Positions 53,175 through 62,616 of a stretch of 64,000 nucleotides of DNA are shown here, piece by piece. The position numbers were made by a program, and so were the translations under genes. The notes under the pieces are model-generated. The model did not search any database and was not told the origin of the DNA. It saw only the letters and a program-made list of their open reading frames with translations. How positions within the stretch are numbered: position 1 is the stretch's first letter; the number at the start of each line of letters is the position of its first letter. Source of the stretch: an uncultured Lachnospiraceae bacterium (GTDB lineage: Bacteria > Bacillota > Clostridia > Lachnospirales > Lachnospiraceae); NCBI GenBank assembly GCA_947588675.1, contig CANPYY010000006.1, forward strand, positions 1 to 64,000, given 5' to 3'.

Positions 53175-54029
53175 TTAATCGTAAGGTATTGACGAAACAT
53201 CTATTTCCGCTTCAAATACCGTATTTGACACTCCTGTCATATACATGTTACCATCGTTTTCTTTCCATTCAATATCAAGTATTCCGCCAATCTGCTCTAC
53301 TTTAACATGCCTGCCGCATCTTCCGGTAACAACTCCTGCCGCAACAGCCGTGCAGCATCCTGTCCCGCATCCTATTGTTTCACCTGTTCCGCGTTCCCAT
53401 TCGCGTATCTTAATATATCCGTCGTTTACAACCTGTGCAAAAGTAACATTCGTCCTGTTCGGGAAAAGCGACGTCATATACTCTATCTGCCTGCCGTAAC
53501 GGTGTACATCAAAGGAAGACACGTCGTCAATAAATGCAACACAATGCGGATTTCCCCATGATACGGCAGTAATATTAAAGGTTATATCATCCACTTTTAC
53601 AGGCTGCTCTATAAATTCATTAAGCCCGGTAACAACCGGTATAATTTTTGTATCAAATACCGGCGCGCCTATATTAGCCTTTATATTTACCGCAATGCCG
53701 TTTTCACAAAAAAGTTCAAGGTATTTTATACCGCCAAGCGTTTCAATTGTAACATTTGTTTTATCGGTAAATCTATGGTCATACACGTATTTTCCGACGC
53801 TTCTCACTGCATTTCCGCACATTTCGCCTTCTGTACCGTCAGGATTAAATATCCTCATTCTAAAATCCGCTTTATCTGACGGACATATAAGAACCATTCC
53901 GTCAGAACCGACTGCAAAATGCCTGTCCGATATATACTTAGCAAGTTCGGAAAGATTTGGAAGTTTCTGGTTAATTGCATCTATATATACGTAATCATTG
54001 CCATATGCCTGCATTTTAGTAAAACGCAT
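53175..54029 (-). CDS. dapF: Diaminopimelate epimerase
   Basis: A 284-residue PLP-independent epimerase converting LL-DAP to meso-DAP. The two active-site Cys are in EGEMCGNAVRS (about 72) and ETIGCGTGCCTA (about 219). GNDYVYID at the start and SWGNPHCV in the centre are also typical. ATG at 54029 with AAGGAGGG. It lies 23 bases upstream of murE, which uses the product. Confidence 0.97.
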   Translation of the reverse strand: MRFTKMQAYGNDYVYIDAINQKLPNLSELAKYISDRHFAVGSDGMVLICPSDKADFRMRIFNPDGTEGEMCGNAVRSVGKYVYDHRFTDKTNVTIETLGGIKYLELFCENGIAVNIKANIGAPVFDTKIIPVVTGLNEFIEQPVKVDDITFNITAVSWGNPHCVAFIDDVSSFDVHRYGRQIEYMTSLFPNRTNVTFAQVVNDGYIKIREWERGTGETIGCGTGCCTAVAAGVVTGRCGRHVKVEQIGGILDIEWKENDGNMYMTGVSNTVFEAEIDVSSIPYD

Positions 54030-54040
54030 AACGTCCCTCC

Positions 54041-55219
54041 TTACGACATAGCCCGGTCAAGGTCGTTTATAATGTCATTTACATTTTCTATACCAACGGA
54101 AAGTCTTAAAAATGAACGTGTTATTCCGAGTTTTTCCTTAACATCTTCCGGCGTATCCTCATGTGTCTGGGTCGTCGGATATGTTATTAATGTTTCAGTT
54201 CCTCCAAGGCTTTCCGCAAACATTACCATATCTACTTCCCTGAGTATTTTCATGACGGTTTCCTCACTGTCAACCGCAAATGAAATCATTCCGCCAAATC
54301 CTGTCGTCTGTTTAAGCGTTACTTCATAATCTTTGTGGTCTTCAAATCCCACATAATATACTTTCTTTACCTTAGGATGCCTGCGAAGCCACTGTGCTAC
54401 AATCTTTGCATTTTCATTGTGGCGTTCCATCCTAAGATGAAGCGTTTTAAGGCCTCTTAACATAAGCCACGAATCCATAGGGGCAAGTCCGCTTCCATGC
54501 GATTTAAGCTGAAGCGTAAAATGCGCCGCAAGTTCTTCATCCCTTACTACCGCCGCCCCTGCAATGATATCATTATGTCCTCCAAGGTATTTTGTCGCAC
54601 TGTGAATGACAATATCCGCGCCAAGGGTGAGCGGTTTCTGGAAATACGGCGTAAGGAAAGTATTATCAACAACGGACAGCGCGCCTATCTCATGCGCAAT
54701 ATCTGATACCGCCTTTATATCAACCACTTTCATCAGAGGATTGGACGGCGTTTCAATAAATATCATCTTTGTATTTGGCTTAATGGCATTTTTTAACGCA
54801 TCTATATCTGATAAATCCACAAAATCATATTCTATTCCGTACTTTCCGAATATCTGCGCCATAATTCGGTACGTTCCGCCGTAAATATCATCCATAAGAA
54901 TAATATGCTCGCCCGGATTCAAAATAGTAAACAGCGCCATATTGGCAGCCTGTCCGCTTGAAAAGCAAAATCCGTATTCACCTTCTTCAAGTATTGCAAG
55001 CGTCCTTTCAAGTTCCTGTCTTGTAGGATTGGCAAGCCTGGAATAGGCAAATCCCGTCGTTTTTCCAAATTCAGGGTGTCTGAATGTGGAACTCTGATAT
55101 ATTGGAAAACTTACTGCACCCGTAAGCGGTTCACAGCCAAGTGCTCCATGTACCGCTTTAGATTCAAAGCTTAATTCTTCCTTTTTACTGTAATCAGTGT
55201 AGTTGCTAAAATTCTTCAT
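54041..55219 (-). CDS. Cystathionine gamma-synthase/lyase family PLP enzyme
   Basis: A 392-residue Cys/Met metabolism PLP enzyme. AYSRLANPTRQELE, FSSGQAANMA, VDNTFLTPYFQKPL and HSATKYLGGHNDIIAG (PLP Lys about 205) are the family motifs, and ESLGGTETLITYP lies near the end. Synthase and lyase members (MetB, MetC, MccB, MegL) cannot be told apart by these. The ATG at 55219 is 7 bases from AAGGGTG; an upstream in-frame GTG is less likely. First gene of the operon running to thiI. Confidence 0.9.
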   Translation of the reverse strand: MKNFSNYTDYSKKEELSFESKAVHGALGCEPLTGAVSFPIYQSSTFRHPEFGKTTGFAYSRLANPTRQELERTLAILEEGEYGFCFSSGQAANMALFTILNPGEHIILMDDIYGGTYRIMAQIFGKYGIEYDFVDLSDIDALKNAIKPNTKMIFIETPSNPLMKVVDIKAVSDIAHEIGALSVVDNTFLTPYFQKPLTLGADIVIHSATKYLGGHNDIIAGAAVVRDEELAAHFTLQLKSHGSGLAPMDSWLMLRGLKTLHLRMERHNENAKIVAQWLRRHPKVKKVYYVGFEDHKDYEVTLKQTTGFGGMISFAVDSEETVMKILREVDMVMFAESLGGTETLITYPTTQTHEDTPEDVKEKLGITRSFLRLSVGIENVNDIINDLDRAMS

Positions 55220-55254
55220 ATATTTCACCCTTTCTGATTATTTACTCAAACTTC

Positions 55255-55283
55255 ATAATAACATATTTTACCGGTATATTCAA
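55255..55283 (-). promoter_or_regulatory. Promoter of the cystathionine-synthase-like/dapF/murE operon
   Basis: On the minus strand TTGAAT (55278-55283), 17 bases, TATTAT (55255-55260), with extended -10 TGT. Leader of about 29 bases; no riboswitch fits in it. Confidence 0.7.
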
Positions 55284-55306
55284 TCACGCAGTTTATAGTA
55301 TCCCGA

Positions 55307-56122
55307 TTACTTCTTATAAGTATTTCTTATATAGAAAAATATGTACTGCTGCATGATTCCGGCATAACCTCTGTACATTTCTTCAGGAAATCCGTCAGGA
55401 TATTCATTCTGAATAGCTCTTTTTATCCATACGTCTTCCGGAAAAGAATCCAGTCTGTGATATGCAAACAGCATTATACAGCTTGCAACTTTTATCCCTA
55501 CCCCGTACAATTTCAAAAGTTCATCCCTAAGTTCCGTATCAGTAAGAAGGGAAATGGCGTTAAGATCAATTTTCCCCGTCGCTACCGCATCCGCCGCAGA
55601 AGCAATATATTTACTTCTGTAACCGAGTGAGCATGACAAAAGTTCTTCGTCTGACAATTCAGCCACTTTTTCTGCAGAGGGAAAAGCATATTTAATTCCT
55701 CTTTTCGTTTCAATCGGTTCGCCGCACAACATGCACAGCTTTTCTATTGAAGTCCTTATTGCAGGAATAGACTTTCTCTGTGATATTATAAAGCTCACAA
55801 GCATTTCCCACGGTTCCTGCTTTAATATTCTTATGCCGCTTCCATACTTTACTGCGTTTACAAGAAATTTATCATTGCCGTCAACCGCAGATTCTATTCC
55901 GGCATAATCAAATGACATATCAAAATAGTCTTTCCATATTTTCTCATATTCATCCAAACTACAATCAAATTCATAGGAGCGGCTGTATTCATCATAGCTT
56001 ATTTCTAAATACCTGCCTTTATATATAAGGCCGTATGTGCCGTCTTCATTCCTCGTCATCCTAAAACATTGTCCGCTTTCAGCAATTTTTGCAATATCAA
56101 AGCTTCCGGCATCTATTATCAT
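55307..56122 (-). CDS. ogg: OGG1-like 8-oxoguanine DNA glycosylase
   Basis: A 271-residue HhH-GPD glycosylase/AP lyase that removes oxidised guanine. The N-terminal part resembles the OGG N domain (FDIAKIAESGQCFRM). VSFIISQRKSIPAIR follows, and LYGVGIKVASCIMLFAYHR (about 215-233) carries the HhH with the catalytic Lys. FPEDVWIKR gives the conserved Asp. This is the OGG1 subfamily shared with eukaryotes, not MutM. The ATG at 56122 is preferred, because the one at 56131 abuts AAAGGG. Confidence 0.88.
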   Translation of the reverse strand: MIIDAGSFDIAKIAESGQCFRMTRNEDGTYGLIYKGRYLEISYDEYSRSYEFDCSLDEYEKIWKDYFDMSFDYAGIESAVDGNDKFLVNAVKYGSGIRILKQEPWEMLVSFIISQRKSIPAIRTSIEKLCMLCGEPIETKRGIKYAFPSAEKVAELSDEELLSCSLGYRSKYIASAADAVATGKIDLNAISLLTDTELRDELLKLYGVGIKVASCIMLFAYHRLDSFPEDVWIKRAIQNEYPDGFPEEMYRGYAGIMQQYIFFYIRNTYKK

Positions 56123-56136
56123 ATATTTCATCCCTT

Positions 56137-57099
56137 TTACATATATTTATATATTATCTTACAAAGTTCGTCATAATTCTTAATGTGACTTAACATATCC
56201 CTGAACTTTGCAGAGTTTTTAAGTCCCTGCGTATACCATGCCGCATGTTTCCTCATCTCCCGAATGCCTGTATATTCACCCTTAAATCCTATATTCATAT
56301 CCGCATGTCTGAGAATCATTTGCGCTATCTCTGAAGAAGAAGGATAATCCGGTATTTCTCCTGTCCGCATATATTCCTTCGCCCTCTTAAATATCCATGG
56401 ATTACCTCTTGCCGCCCTTCCTATCATAAACGCATCCGCCCCGGTCTGCTCATACATTCTTTTTATGTCCGTAACATCATATATATCACCGTTTCCAATA
56501 ACAGGTATTTTTATTGCTTTTTTCACTCTTTTTATAACATCCCAGTCAGCTTTTCCCGCATAATACTGCTCTCTTGTCCTCGCATGTACCGCTACTGCTT
56601 TTGCGCCGTAATACTCTGCCATTCTGGCAAACTCCTCGGCACAGTCGTCGGAAGCGCCGAAACCCTTTCTGAATTTTACCGTAACAGGCTTATTTACGGC
56701 TTTTACCACGGCGTCAATAATTTTCCCGGCAAGTTTATGGTCTTTCATAAGAGCGCTGCCTTCGCCATTATTTACTATTTTCGGCACAGGACATCCCATG
56801 TTTATATCAATTATATCAAAATTACGCGGTTCTATCTGCGCCGCTACTTTCGCCATAATATCAGGGTCGCTCCCAAAAAGCTGCAATGACACCGGCCGTT
56901 CGCTTTCATCTATGGTAAGAAGCGTTTCAGTGTTTTTATTTTTATAAAAAATACCCTTTGCGCTTACCATCTCCGTATATACCAGCGACGCCCCGCATTC
57001 CTTACACAACAAACGAAAAGGCAGGTCGGTAACTCCTGCCATTGGTGCAAGTATAATATTTCCATCTATTGTAACGTCGCCAATCTTCAATGTATTCAA
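56137..57099 (-). CDS. dusB: tRNA-dihydrouridine synthase
   Basis: A 320-residue FMN TIM-barrel enzyme reducing uridines in t[19 protein letters not shown] starts the barrel. [19 protein letters not shown] (about 97-115) has the catalytic Cys. [21 protein letters not shown] and [11 protein letters not shown] follow, with the C-terminal helical domain HAAWYTQGL. DusB type. The start is TTG at 57099, whose TTGA overlaps the coaX stop, behind AAAGGTG. Confidence 0.95.
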   Translation of the reverse strand: MNTLKIGDVTIDGNIILAPMAGVTDLPFRLLCKECGASLVYTEMVSAKGIFYKNKNTETLLTIDESERPVSLQLFGSDPDIMAKVAAQIEPRNFDIIDINMGCPVPKIVNNGEGSALMKDHKLAGKIIDAVVKAVNKPVTVKFRKGFGASDDCAEEFARMAEYYGAKAVAVHARTREQYYAGKADWDVIKRVKKAIKIPVIGNGDIYDVTDIKRMYEQTGADAFMIGRAARGNPWIFKRAKEYMRTGEIPDYPSSSEIAQMILRHADMNIGFKGEYTGIREMRKHAAWYTQGLKNSAKFRDMLSHIKNYDELCKIIYKYM

Positions 57100-57869
57100 C
57101 CGTTACTACACCTTTCATATACAAATCTCAGACCATATAGCGTAAGCTGCGGATTATATATCTGAATTGCTTCCGACTCCTCAGATAATATTTTACCAAG
57201 TCCCCCTGTTGCAACTACTTTTGCATCATGATATCCAGATTCTTCTTTAATTTTCTTTATTATATACTCGGTCTGCCCTATTCCTCCATAAAACAGCGCC
57301 GCCTGTATGCTTGTCACAGTATCTTTTGCGAGTATGGTATCAGGTTTCTTTATTTCTACCTCAGGAAGCTTTGCCGCATCCTTAAACAATGCGTCTGCTG
57401 AAGTCCTTATTCCCGGACATGTAACTCCGGCAAGAAACGTGCCGTCTTTTGACACAAGGTCAAACGTTGTAGCCGTACCGTAATCAACTACTATAACCGG
57501 TCCTCCGTATAACGTTATTGCCGCAACCGCATCAACTATCCTGTCTGCCCCAAGTTCCCTTGGATTAGTCGTCGCTATTTTGAGTCCTGTCTTAATTCCA
57601 CTCTTTACAATAATCGGATTACATCCGAAATATTTAATTATTCCACTGGTAAGTGAATACATTATATTCGGTACTACGGACGCTATTATTGCCGCATCTA
57701 TATTTTCAGGCACAACTTCCATCTGTCCTATAAGTTCCGTTATAAGAAGCCCAAACTCATCAGACGTCCTCGGAATCTTTGTTGTCATCCTGGAACTTCC
57801 TTTAAGCTTTTCCCCCTCAAAAACACCAAGCGTTATATTGGTATTTCCAACATCAAATGCAAGAAGCAT
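57096..57869 (-). CDS. coaX: Type III pantothenate kinase
   Basis: A 257-residue ASKHA-fold kinase for the first step of CoA synthesis. [18 protein letters not shown] (phosphate loop at the N-terminus), [27 protein letters not shown] and GGIRT-like [12 protein letters not shown] are CoaX signatures. This form is insensitive to CoA feedback. ATG at 57869 with GGAGG. Followed by dusB with a 4-base overlap. Confidence 0.96.
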   Translation of the reverse strand: MLLAFDVGNTNITLGVFEGEKLKGSSRMTTKIPRTSDEFGLLITELIGQMEVVPENIDAAIIASVVPNIMYSLTSGIIKYFGCNPIIVKSGIKTGLKIATTNPRELGADRIVDAVAAITLYGGPVIVVDYGTATTFDLVSKDGTFLAGVTCPGIRTSADALFKDAAKLPEVEIKKPDTILAKDTVTSIQAALFYGGIGQTEYIIKKIKEESGYHDAKVVATGGLGKILSEESEAIQIYNPQLTLYGLRFVYERCSNG

Positions 57870-57890
57870 AATATCCTCCAATATATATCA

Positions 57891-58211
57891 TTAATCCATC
57901 ATAAATGTTTTATAGTAGTTTTCCAGCTGTAAAAACAACTCTGATTTTTCCGACTGCAGCTCTTTTATTTTAAGTTCACTTCCTATTTCATCAAAAAACA
58001 TATCTCCATCATCAGAGAATACATGAAGCATAAGACTGCCCTCATCGGAAAATCTCAGCACAAGCTGCCCGCCGACATCTTCCGTATACATTACGCACAT
58101 TATCTGAAGTTCTTTTTTCACCGAATCCGGTATTCCCGAAAATCTTTCATTAAAATAATATTTACTGTTATATGCGCTGCTTGCGCATAAAATCATATCA
58201 TTTATATCCAT
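57891..58211 (-). CDS. Conserved hypothetical protein (DUF6145-like)
   Basis: A 106-residue soluble protein of unknown function. The start MILCASSAYNSKYYFNERF and centre GGQLVLRFSDEGSLML remind me of DUF6145, a Lachnospiraceae family, but this is from memory. The C-terminal third is helical and charged. ATG at 58211 with a GGGG site. Tightly packed between argF (22 bases) and coaX (21 bases), so it is co-expressed with them. Confidence 0.75.
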   Translation of the reverse strand: MDINDMILCASSAYNSKYYFNERFSGIPDSVKKELQIMCVMYTEDVGGQLVLRFSDEGSLMLHVFSDDGDMFFDEIGSELKIKELQSEKSELFLQLENYYKTFMMD

Positions 58212-58233
58212 AAATTACCCCGTTCATCCTATC

Positions 58234-59217
58234 TTACAACGTTGCATACATAACCGCCTTTATCGTGTGCATACGGTTTTCTGCCTCATCAAATACAACG
58301 GACCTGTCGGATTCAAATACTTCATCGGTAACCTCAAGTTCTTCCATTCCGAATTTCTCTTTAATATCACGCCCCACCTGCGTCCCTAAGTCATGATATG
58401 CAGGAAGACAGTGCATAAATACGGCAGAATCCCCTGCTTTCTTCATTACATCCATCGTCACCCTGTACGGCTTCAATGCGTTAATCCTCTCCGCCCATAC
58501 TTCTTCAGGCTCGCCCATTGAAACCCATACGTCAGTATATATAATATCCGCATTTCTTACACCTTCGTCTGCATCTTCGGTAAGCGTTATGCTTCCTCCC
58601 GACTTTTCTGCATACTGCCTGCATTTATTTACAAGCTCTCCGTCCGGAAAATACTCTGAAGATGTACATGCGGTGAAATTCATTCCCATTTTGGCGCATG
58701 CTATCATAATAGAATTGCCCATATTATATCTGGCATCTCCCATATATACCCAATTAAGTCCTTTTATCTTTCCGAAATGTTCCTTAATCGTAAGCAAATC
58801 TGCAAGAAGCTGCGTAGGATGATATTCATTTGTAAGTCCGTTCCACACCGGAACATCCGAATAATCCGCAAGCGCTTTTACAATATCCTGTCCGTAACCA
58901 CGGTATTCTATTCCGTCAAACATTCTTGAAAGCACACGCGCGGTATCCGCTATACTTTCTTTCTGTCCTATTTGCGAACTCTTAGGATCAAGATATGTAA
59001 CTCCCATTCCAAGATCATGCGCCGCAACTTCAAATGAACATCTTGTTCTGGTACTTGTCTTTTCAAAAATCAGGGCAATATTTTTACCCCTGTGCACATC
59101 ATGCAGCACTCCGTTCTTTTTGTCATCTTTAAGCTTCTTTGCCAAATCGACAAGATACTCTATTTCTTCCGGTTCGTAATCCAGAAGCGTAAGAAAATCA
59201 CGTCCTTTTAAATTCAC
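58234..59217 (-). CDS. argF: Ornithine carbamoyltransferase
   Basis: A 327-residue enzyme joining carbamoyl phosphate and ornithine to citrulline. [13 protein letters not shown] (carbamoyl phosphate, about 52-64), [12 protein letters not shown], and [10 protein letters not shown] (about 265) are diagnostic. It may be anabolic (argF) or catabolic (arcB); there is no adjacent arcA or argG. The start is GTG at 59217 behind GGAGG. Own promoter at 59250-59278; it leads the unit to ogg. Confidence 0.95.
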   Translation of the reverse strand: MNLKGRDFLTLLDYEPEEIEYLVDLAKKLKDDKKNGVLHDVHRGKNIALIFEKTSTRTRCSFEVAAHDLGMGVTYLDPKSSQIGQKESIADTARVLSRMFDGIEYRGYGQDIVKALADYSDVPVWNGLTNEYHPTQLLADLLTIKEHFGKIKGLNWVYMGDARYNMGNSIMIACAKMGMNFTACTSSEYFPDGELVNKCRQYAEKSGGSITLTEDADEGVRNADIIYTDVWVSMGEPEEVWAERINALKPYRVTMDVMKKAGDSAVFMHCLPAYHDLGTQVGRDIKEKFGMEELEVTDEVFESDRSVVFDEAENRMHTIKAVMYATL

Positions 59218-59249
59218 AAATTATTCCTCCAAACCTAATGATATGTTGA

Positions 59250-59278
59250 AATATACACCATATTAATATATGTGTCAA
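59250..59278 (-). promoter_or_regulatory. Promoter of argF operon
   Basis: On the minus strand TTGACA (59273-59278), 17 bases, TATATT (59250-59255). The -35 overlaps the ltaS-like stop codon. Leader of about 26 bases. Confidence 0.75.
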
Positions 59279-61140
59279 TCCCGGCTTCCTATAAGATTCT
59301 GCTCCAGTATCTGCTCTGATACCGTCTTTAATGCAATTGCCCGGTCATAATATTTACGCACACTATCAACCGGTATTTCTTCTCCTGTCTTTGGATTCCA
59401 CGCGCGCCCCGATTCAAATATTTCCTCTCGCGAAACCTCATACATTATGTCATCGGTAACAAACGAACCTCTGAGCATATATGCGGTAAAAGCCACAAAA
59501 CCCTCTTTTGCGTTTACGGCATCCTGCCCCAGTATGTATTTATCTGAAATCTCTATGTTCATAAGATTGGCTATCGTAGGGAATATATCAATCTGACCGG
59601 CAACTGTCGATATGGTCCTTGTTATTCCGCTTCCCGGTATATGTATAATAAGAGGAACTTTAAGCATTTCATCATAATCATACTCTTTTCCAAGAAAACG
59701 TTTCATATATATATCATTATCATCCATATCTTTATTCAGTCCATGGTGGTCACCATATAAAATTATAATACTGTTATCATACAGTCCTTCTGCTTTAAGC
59801 TTTTCGATAAGATATCCTATTGCCTCATCAGTATAGTGCGCTGTCTGCAGATAATTTGCAAACTTACTCTCCTTATCTTCTTCTTTAATCGGTATCTTCT
59901 TTAAATCATCATCTATTTCAAAAGGATGGTGGTTCGTAAGCGATACAATAAATGAAAAGAACGGCGTATTCTGCTTTTTCATTATATCCACAGCCTGGCT
60001 GTATACCGATTTATCAGATATTCCAAGTCCTATTATATCCGACTGGTCCAAATCCTCCATAGCATAATACTTATCTATGCCCTGTCCTCCATAGGCCTCT
60101 TTTCTGTTCCAGAAATCTCCCTCATATCCATGCACTGCAAAAGTGGAATAACCATTTCTTTTAAGATGCCACGGAAGTCCGTCAAATTTATTGTCCTGAT
60201 ACAACGTATATATTTCACGCTCAATAACAGGATAAAGGGAATTAAGAGCTGAAAATTCTGCGTCGGCAGTATTTCCCTTTCCTATATTTGAATAAAAATT
60301 ATCAAAATACAGGGAGTTATCCTTTATAAGTGAGTTGAGGTTTGGCGTAAGGCACACGCCATTATATGACGCATTGATAAGAAAATTCTGAAAGGCTTCA
60401 AGCTGTATCATAATGACGTTCCTTCCCTGTGCAATTCCACGGAGTTCAAACGTTTCAGTATCAGGCGCATTATTATCCATAATAGAGATAACTTCTTTTT
60501 CGTCTATATCTTTCTTTGCAATCCTGCCTAACGTATTGTCGTATATATCTCCGACATGGTTTACAAAAAATTCCTCGCCTGTCGCATTGGCTATAATAAC
60601 GCTGTCGGCGGGATTTACGGCGACAAATATGAATACGGCGGCAGCAATAAAATATTTTGCCGGCTTGTATTTTTTATTAACCTTATGTATATTGCCGCGG
60701 CGTCTGATACTGCCGCGATATCCCGCGATATCTTCCCTGTGCCTTTTAAAATAATTAATTACAAAAGGTATATCAACAAATATAAATATGCTCATCGGAA
60801 TAAACGTTGCTACAAAACTCTGCGGAACTTTCGCTACATTTTTAATCTGCCACAGCTGCGCAACCGAAACCGTCTGGTTATAATAATTGAAGTACATAAC
60901 ATCAGCAAACATAAGAACACTTATTCCGATATAAATAACCGAAAATATAATGGTCTTATGTTTGCGCGAAATACCTGATATATATCTGAATATGCCTGAA
61001 ATAATAAAAATGCTGATTACTGCATAAAACAGTGAATATACCGTCCAGTCTATAAGATAGTAGTAAACCAGAAGCTTAACAATCAAAAATATCAGCATAA
61101 TCCATTCTGAATGTATAATTGTTTTCTTCTCTTTTTCCAT
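59275..61140 (-). CDS. LTA synthase-family sulfatase-like membrane protein
   Basis: A 621-residue protein with five N-terminal membrane spans (about 12-190) and an extracellular alkaline-phosphatase-fold domain. MIQLEAFQNF holds a metal ligand Glu, NIGKGNTADAEFSALNSLYP (about 283-302) the nucleophile Thr, VHGYEGDFWNR and ILYGDHHG the other metal ligands. LtaS enzymes polymerise glycerol phosphate from phosphatidylglycerol into lipoteichoic acid. A primase or phosphoglycerol transferase role on another glycan is possible. ATG at 61140, two bases from the SPFH gene. Confidence 0.9.
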   Translation of the reverse strand: MEKEKKTIIHSEWIMLIFLIVKLLVYYYLIDWTVYSLFYAVISIFIISGIFRYISGISRKHKTIIFSVIYIGISVLMFADVMYFNYYNQTVSVAQLWQIKNVAKVPQSFVATFIPMSIFIFVDIPFVINYFKRHREDIAGYRGSIRRRGNIHKVNKKYKPAKYFIAAAVFIFVAVNPADSVIIANATGEEFFVNHVGDIYDNTLGRIAKKDIDEKEVISIMDNNAPDTETFELRGIAQGRNVIMIQLEAFQNFLINASYNGVCLTPNLNSLIKDNSLYFDNFYSNIGKGNTADAEFSALNSLYPVIEREIYTLYQDNKFDGLPWHLKRNGYSTFAVHGYEGDFWNRKEAYGGQGIDKYYAMEDLDQSDIIGLGISDKSVYSQAVDIMKKQNTPFFSFIVSLTNHHPFEIDDDLKKIPIKEEDKESKFANYLQTAHYTDEAIGYLIEKLKAEGLYDNSIIILYGDHHGLNKDMDDNDIYMKRFLGKEYDYDEMLKVPLIIHIPGSGITRTISTVAGQIDIFPTIANLMNIEISDKYILGQDAVNAKEGFVAFTAYMLRGSFVTDDIMYEVSREEIFESGRAWNPKTGEEIPVDSVRKYYDRAIALKTVSEQILEQNLIGSRD

Positions 61141-61142
61141 AA

Positions 61143-62129
61143 TTAATCTTTCTTATCCTCTTTAATAACTTCCGTAAAAGCTTTTGCAAGCCCTGCTATT
61201 CCCTGAATCTCTGAAGGAATAATAATCTTTGTTGCCTTTCCGTCAGCCGCCTTTGCAAACGCCTCGAGGCTTTTAAGCGTAATAACTTCACCGCTTGGCA
61301 TTGCCTCATTTAAGAACCTTATACCGTCTGCGTTAGCCTTCTGTACTGTAAGTATGGCTTCTGCCTGTCCTTCCGCTTCTCTTATCGTTGCTTCCTTCTT
61401 AGCCTCTGCCCTGAGTATTGCAGCTTCTTTTTCTGCCTGCGCGTCAAGAATTGCCGATTCTTTCTTTCCTTCTGCAACAAGGATAGTAGATTTCTTCTCA
61501 CCTTCTGCAATAAGTATGGCTTCCCTTCGTTCCCTCTCTGCCTTCATCTGTTTTTCCATGGCATCCTGTATTGCTGCAGGAGGTATAATATTCTTCAGCT
61601 CAACACGGTTTACCTTAATTCCCCATGGGTCGGTAGCCACGTCCAGCGACACTCTCATCTTGGTGTTTATAATCTCCCTGGAAGTCAGCGTTTCGTCAAG
61701 TTCAAGATCTCCGATAATATTACGAAGCGTAGTGGCAGTAAGATTTTCTATCGCCATAATAGGGTTTTCAACTCCGTAAGCATAAAGCTTGGGGTCAGTT
61801 ATCTGATAAAATACAACCGTATCAATACGCATTGTAACATTATCTTTCGTAATAACAGGCTGAGGCGCGAAATCCACCACCTGTTCTTTAAGCAGAACCC
61901 GTCTTGCCACACGGTCAATAATCGGAACTTTAAAATGTATTCCGACTCCCCATGTTGCCTGATATCCGCCAAGCCTCTCAACTACATACGCAGTAGCCTG
62001 AGGGACTATTTTTACACAAGAGGCAAGCACTATAAGGATTATCAGCACAACAACTATCGTACCGACAATACCTCCCAGATTCTGGGGCAGCTTTATGCCC
62101 TCTGACAATAAACAAGTAACATCAACCAT
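61143..62129 (-). CDS. SPFH/Band 7 (stomatin-like) membrane protein
   Basis: A 328-residue protein with one N-terminal span (about 20-42) and an SPFH domain (about 45-210: VPQATAYVVERLGGYQATWG, FKVPIIDRVA, VTKDNVTMRIDTVVFYQI). A long charged coiled coil follows, built of AEGEKKSTILVAEGKKES-type repeats, then a GL-rich C-terminus. Such proteins scaffold lipid microdomains. It overlaps nfeD by 8 bases, a pair seen in many bacteria. ATG at 62129 with GGAGGAG. Confidence 0.95.
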   Translation of the reverse strand: MVDVTCLLSEGIKLPQNLGGIVGTIVVVLIILIVLASCVKIVPQATAYVVERLGGYQATWGVGIHFKVPIIDRVARRVLLKEQVVDFAPQPVITKDNVTMRIDTVVFYQITDPKLYAYGVENPIMAIENLTATTLRNIIGDLELDETLTSREIINTKMRVSLDVATDPWGIKVNRVELKNIIPPAAIQDAMEKQMKAERERREAILIAEGEKKSTILVAEGKKESAILDAQAEKEAAILRAEAKKEATIREAEGQAEAILTVQKANADGIRFLNEAMPSGEVITLKSLEAFAKAADGKATKIIIPSEIQGIAGLAKAFTEVIKEDKKD

Positions 62130-62580
62130 TTTTCTCCTCCTTTTCCGCCGTCTTACCAGACAGGCTTACAATTAATTTTACTCCCGAAATACTATCTACC
62201 GTTACTGTTTCACCTACATCGATAATATCATTGTCCGACGACCTTGCCGTCCATTCCTGCCCGTTTAACGCTACCCGACCTGAAGCATTGATATTATCAA
62301 TCTTTTCTACTACCACAGCCTTTTCTCCTATAAGGCTTTCCGCATTGGTTTTTGTACGGTCGCTGTTAAAAAATCTCACCGCAACCGGTCTTGTAAATAT
62401 AAGCGTTATAAGTGAAACTGCCAGAAACACTATAATCTGTACTATAAGATTAGCGCCGGCAAGCGATGCAATAAACGCTGCAAGAGCGCCGAATGCAAAC
62501 CATATTGTAGTAAGCCCCAATGTAGCTATCTCAATAAGTATAAGCACAGCCATTATAATAAGCCAGTACCAGCTTTGCAT
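62122..62580 (-). CDS. NfeD-like membrane protein
   Basis: A 152-residue protein with three or four membrane spans (about 4-70) and a C-terminal OB-fold (ESLIGEKAVVVEKI, GRVALNGQEWTARS, VDSISGVKLIV). This short form lacks the ClpP-like protease part. It works with the SPFH protein encoded directly downstream. The ATG at 62580 is 8 bases from AAGGAG. Confidence 0.93.
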   Translation of the reverse strand: MQSWYWLIIMAVLILIEIATLGLTTIWFAFGALAAFIASLAGANLIVQIIVFLAVSLITLIFTRPVAVRFFNSDRTKTNAESLIGEKAVVVEKIDNINASGRVALNGQEWTARSSDNDIIDVGETVTVDSISGVKLIVSLSGKTAEKEEKNG

Positions 62581-62616
62581 ACATATCACTCCTTCTCCTT
62601 GAATTATATTACTTTT

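Noticed and set aside
55220-55306. Search for an S-box or T-box before the cystathionine-synthase-like gene
   Set aside because: The leader after the promoter is only about 29 bases, too short for either.
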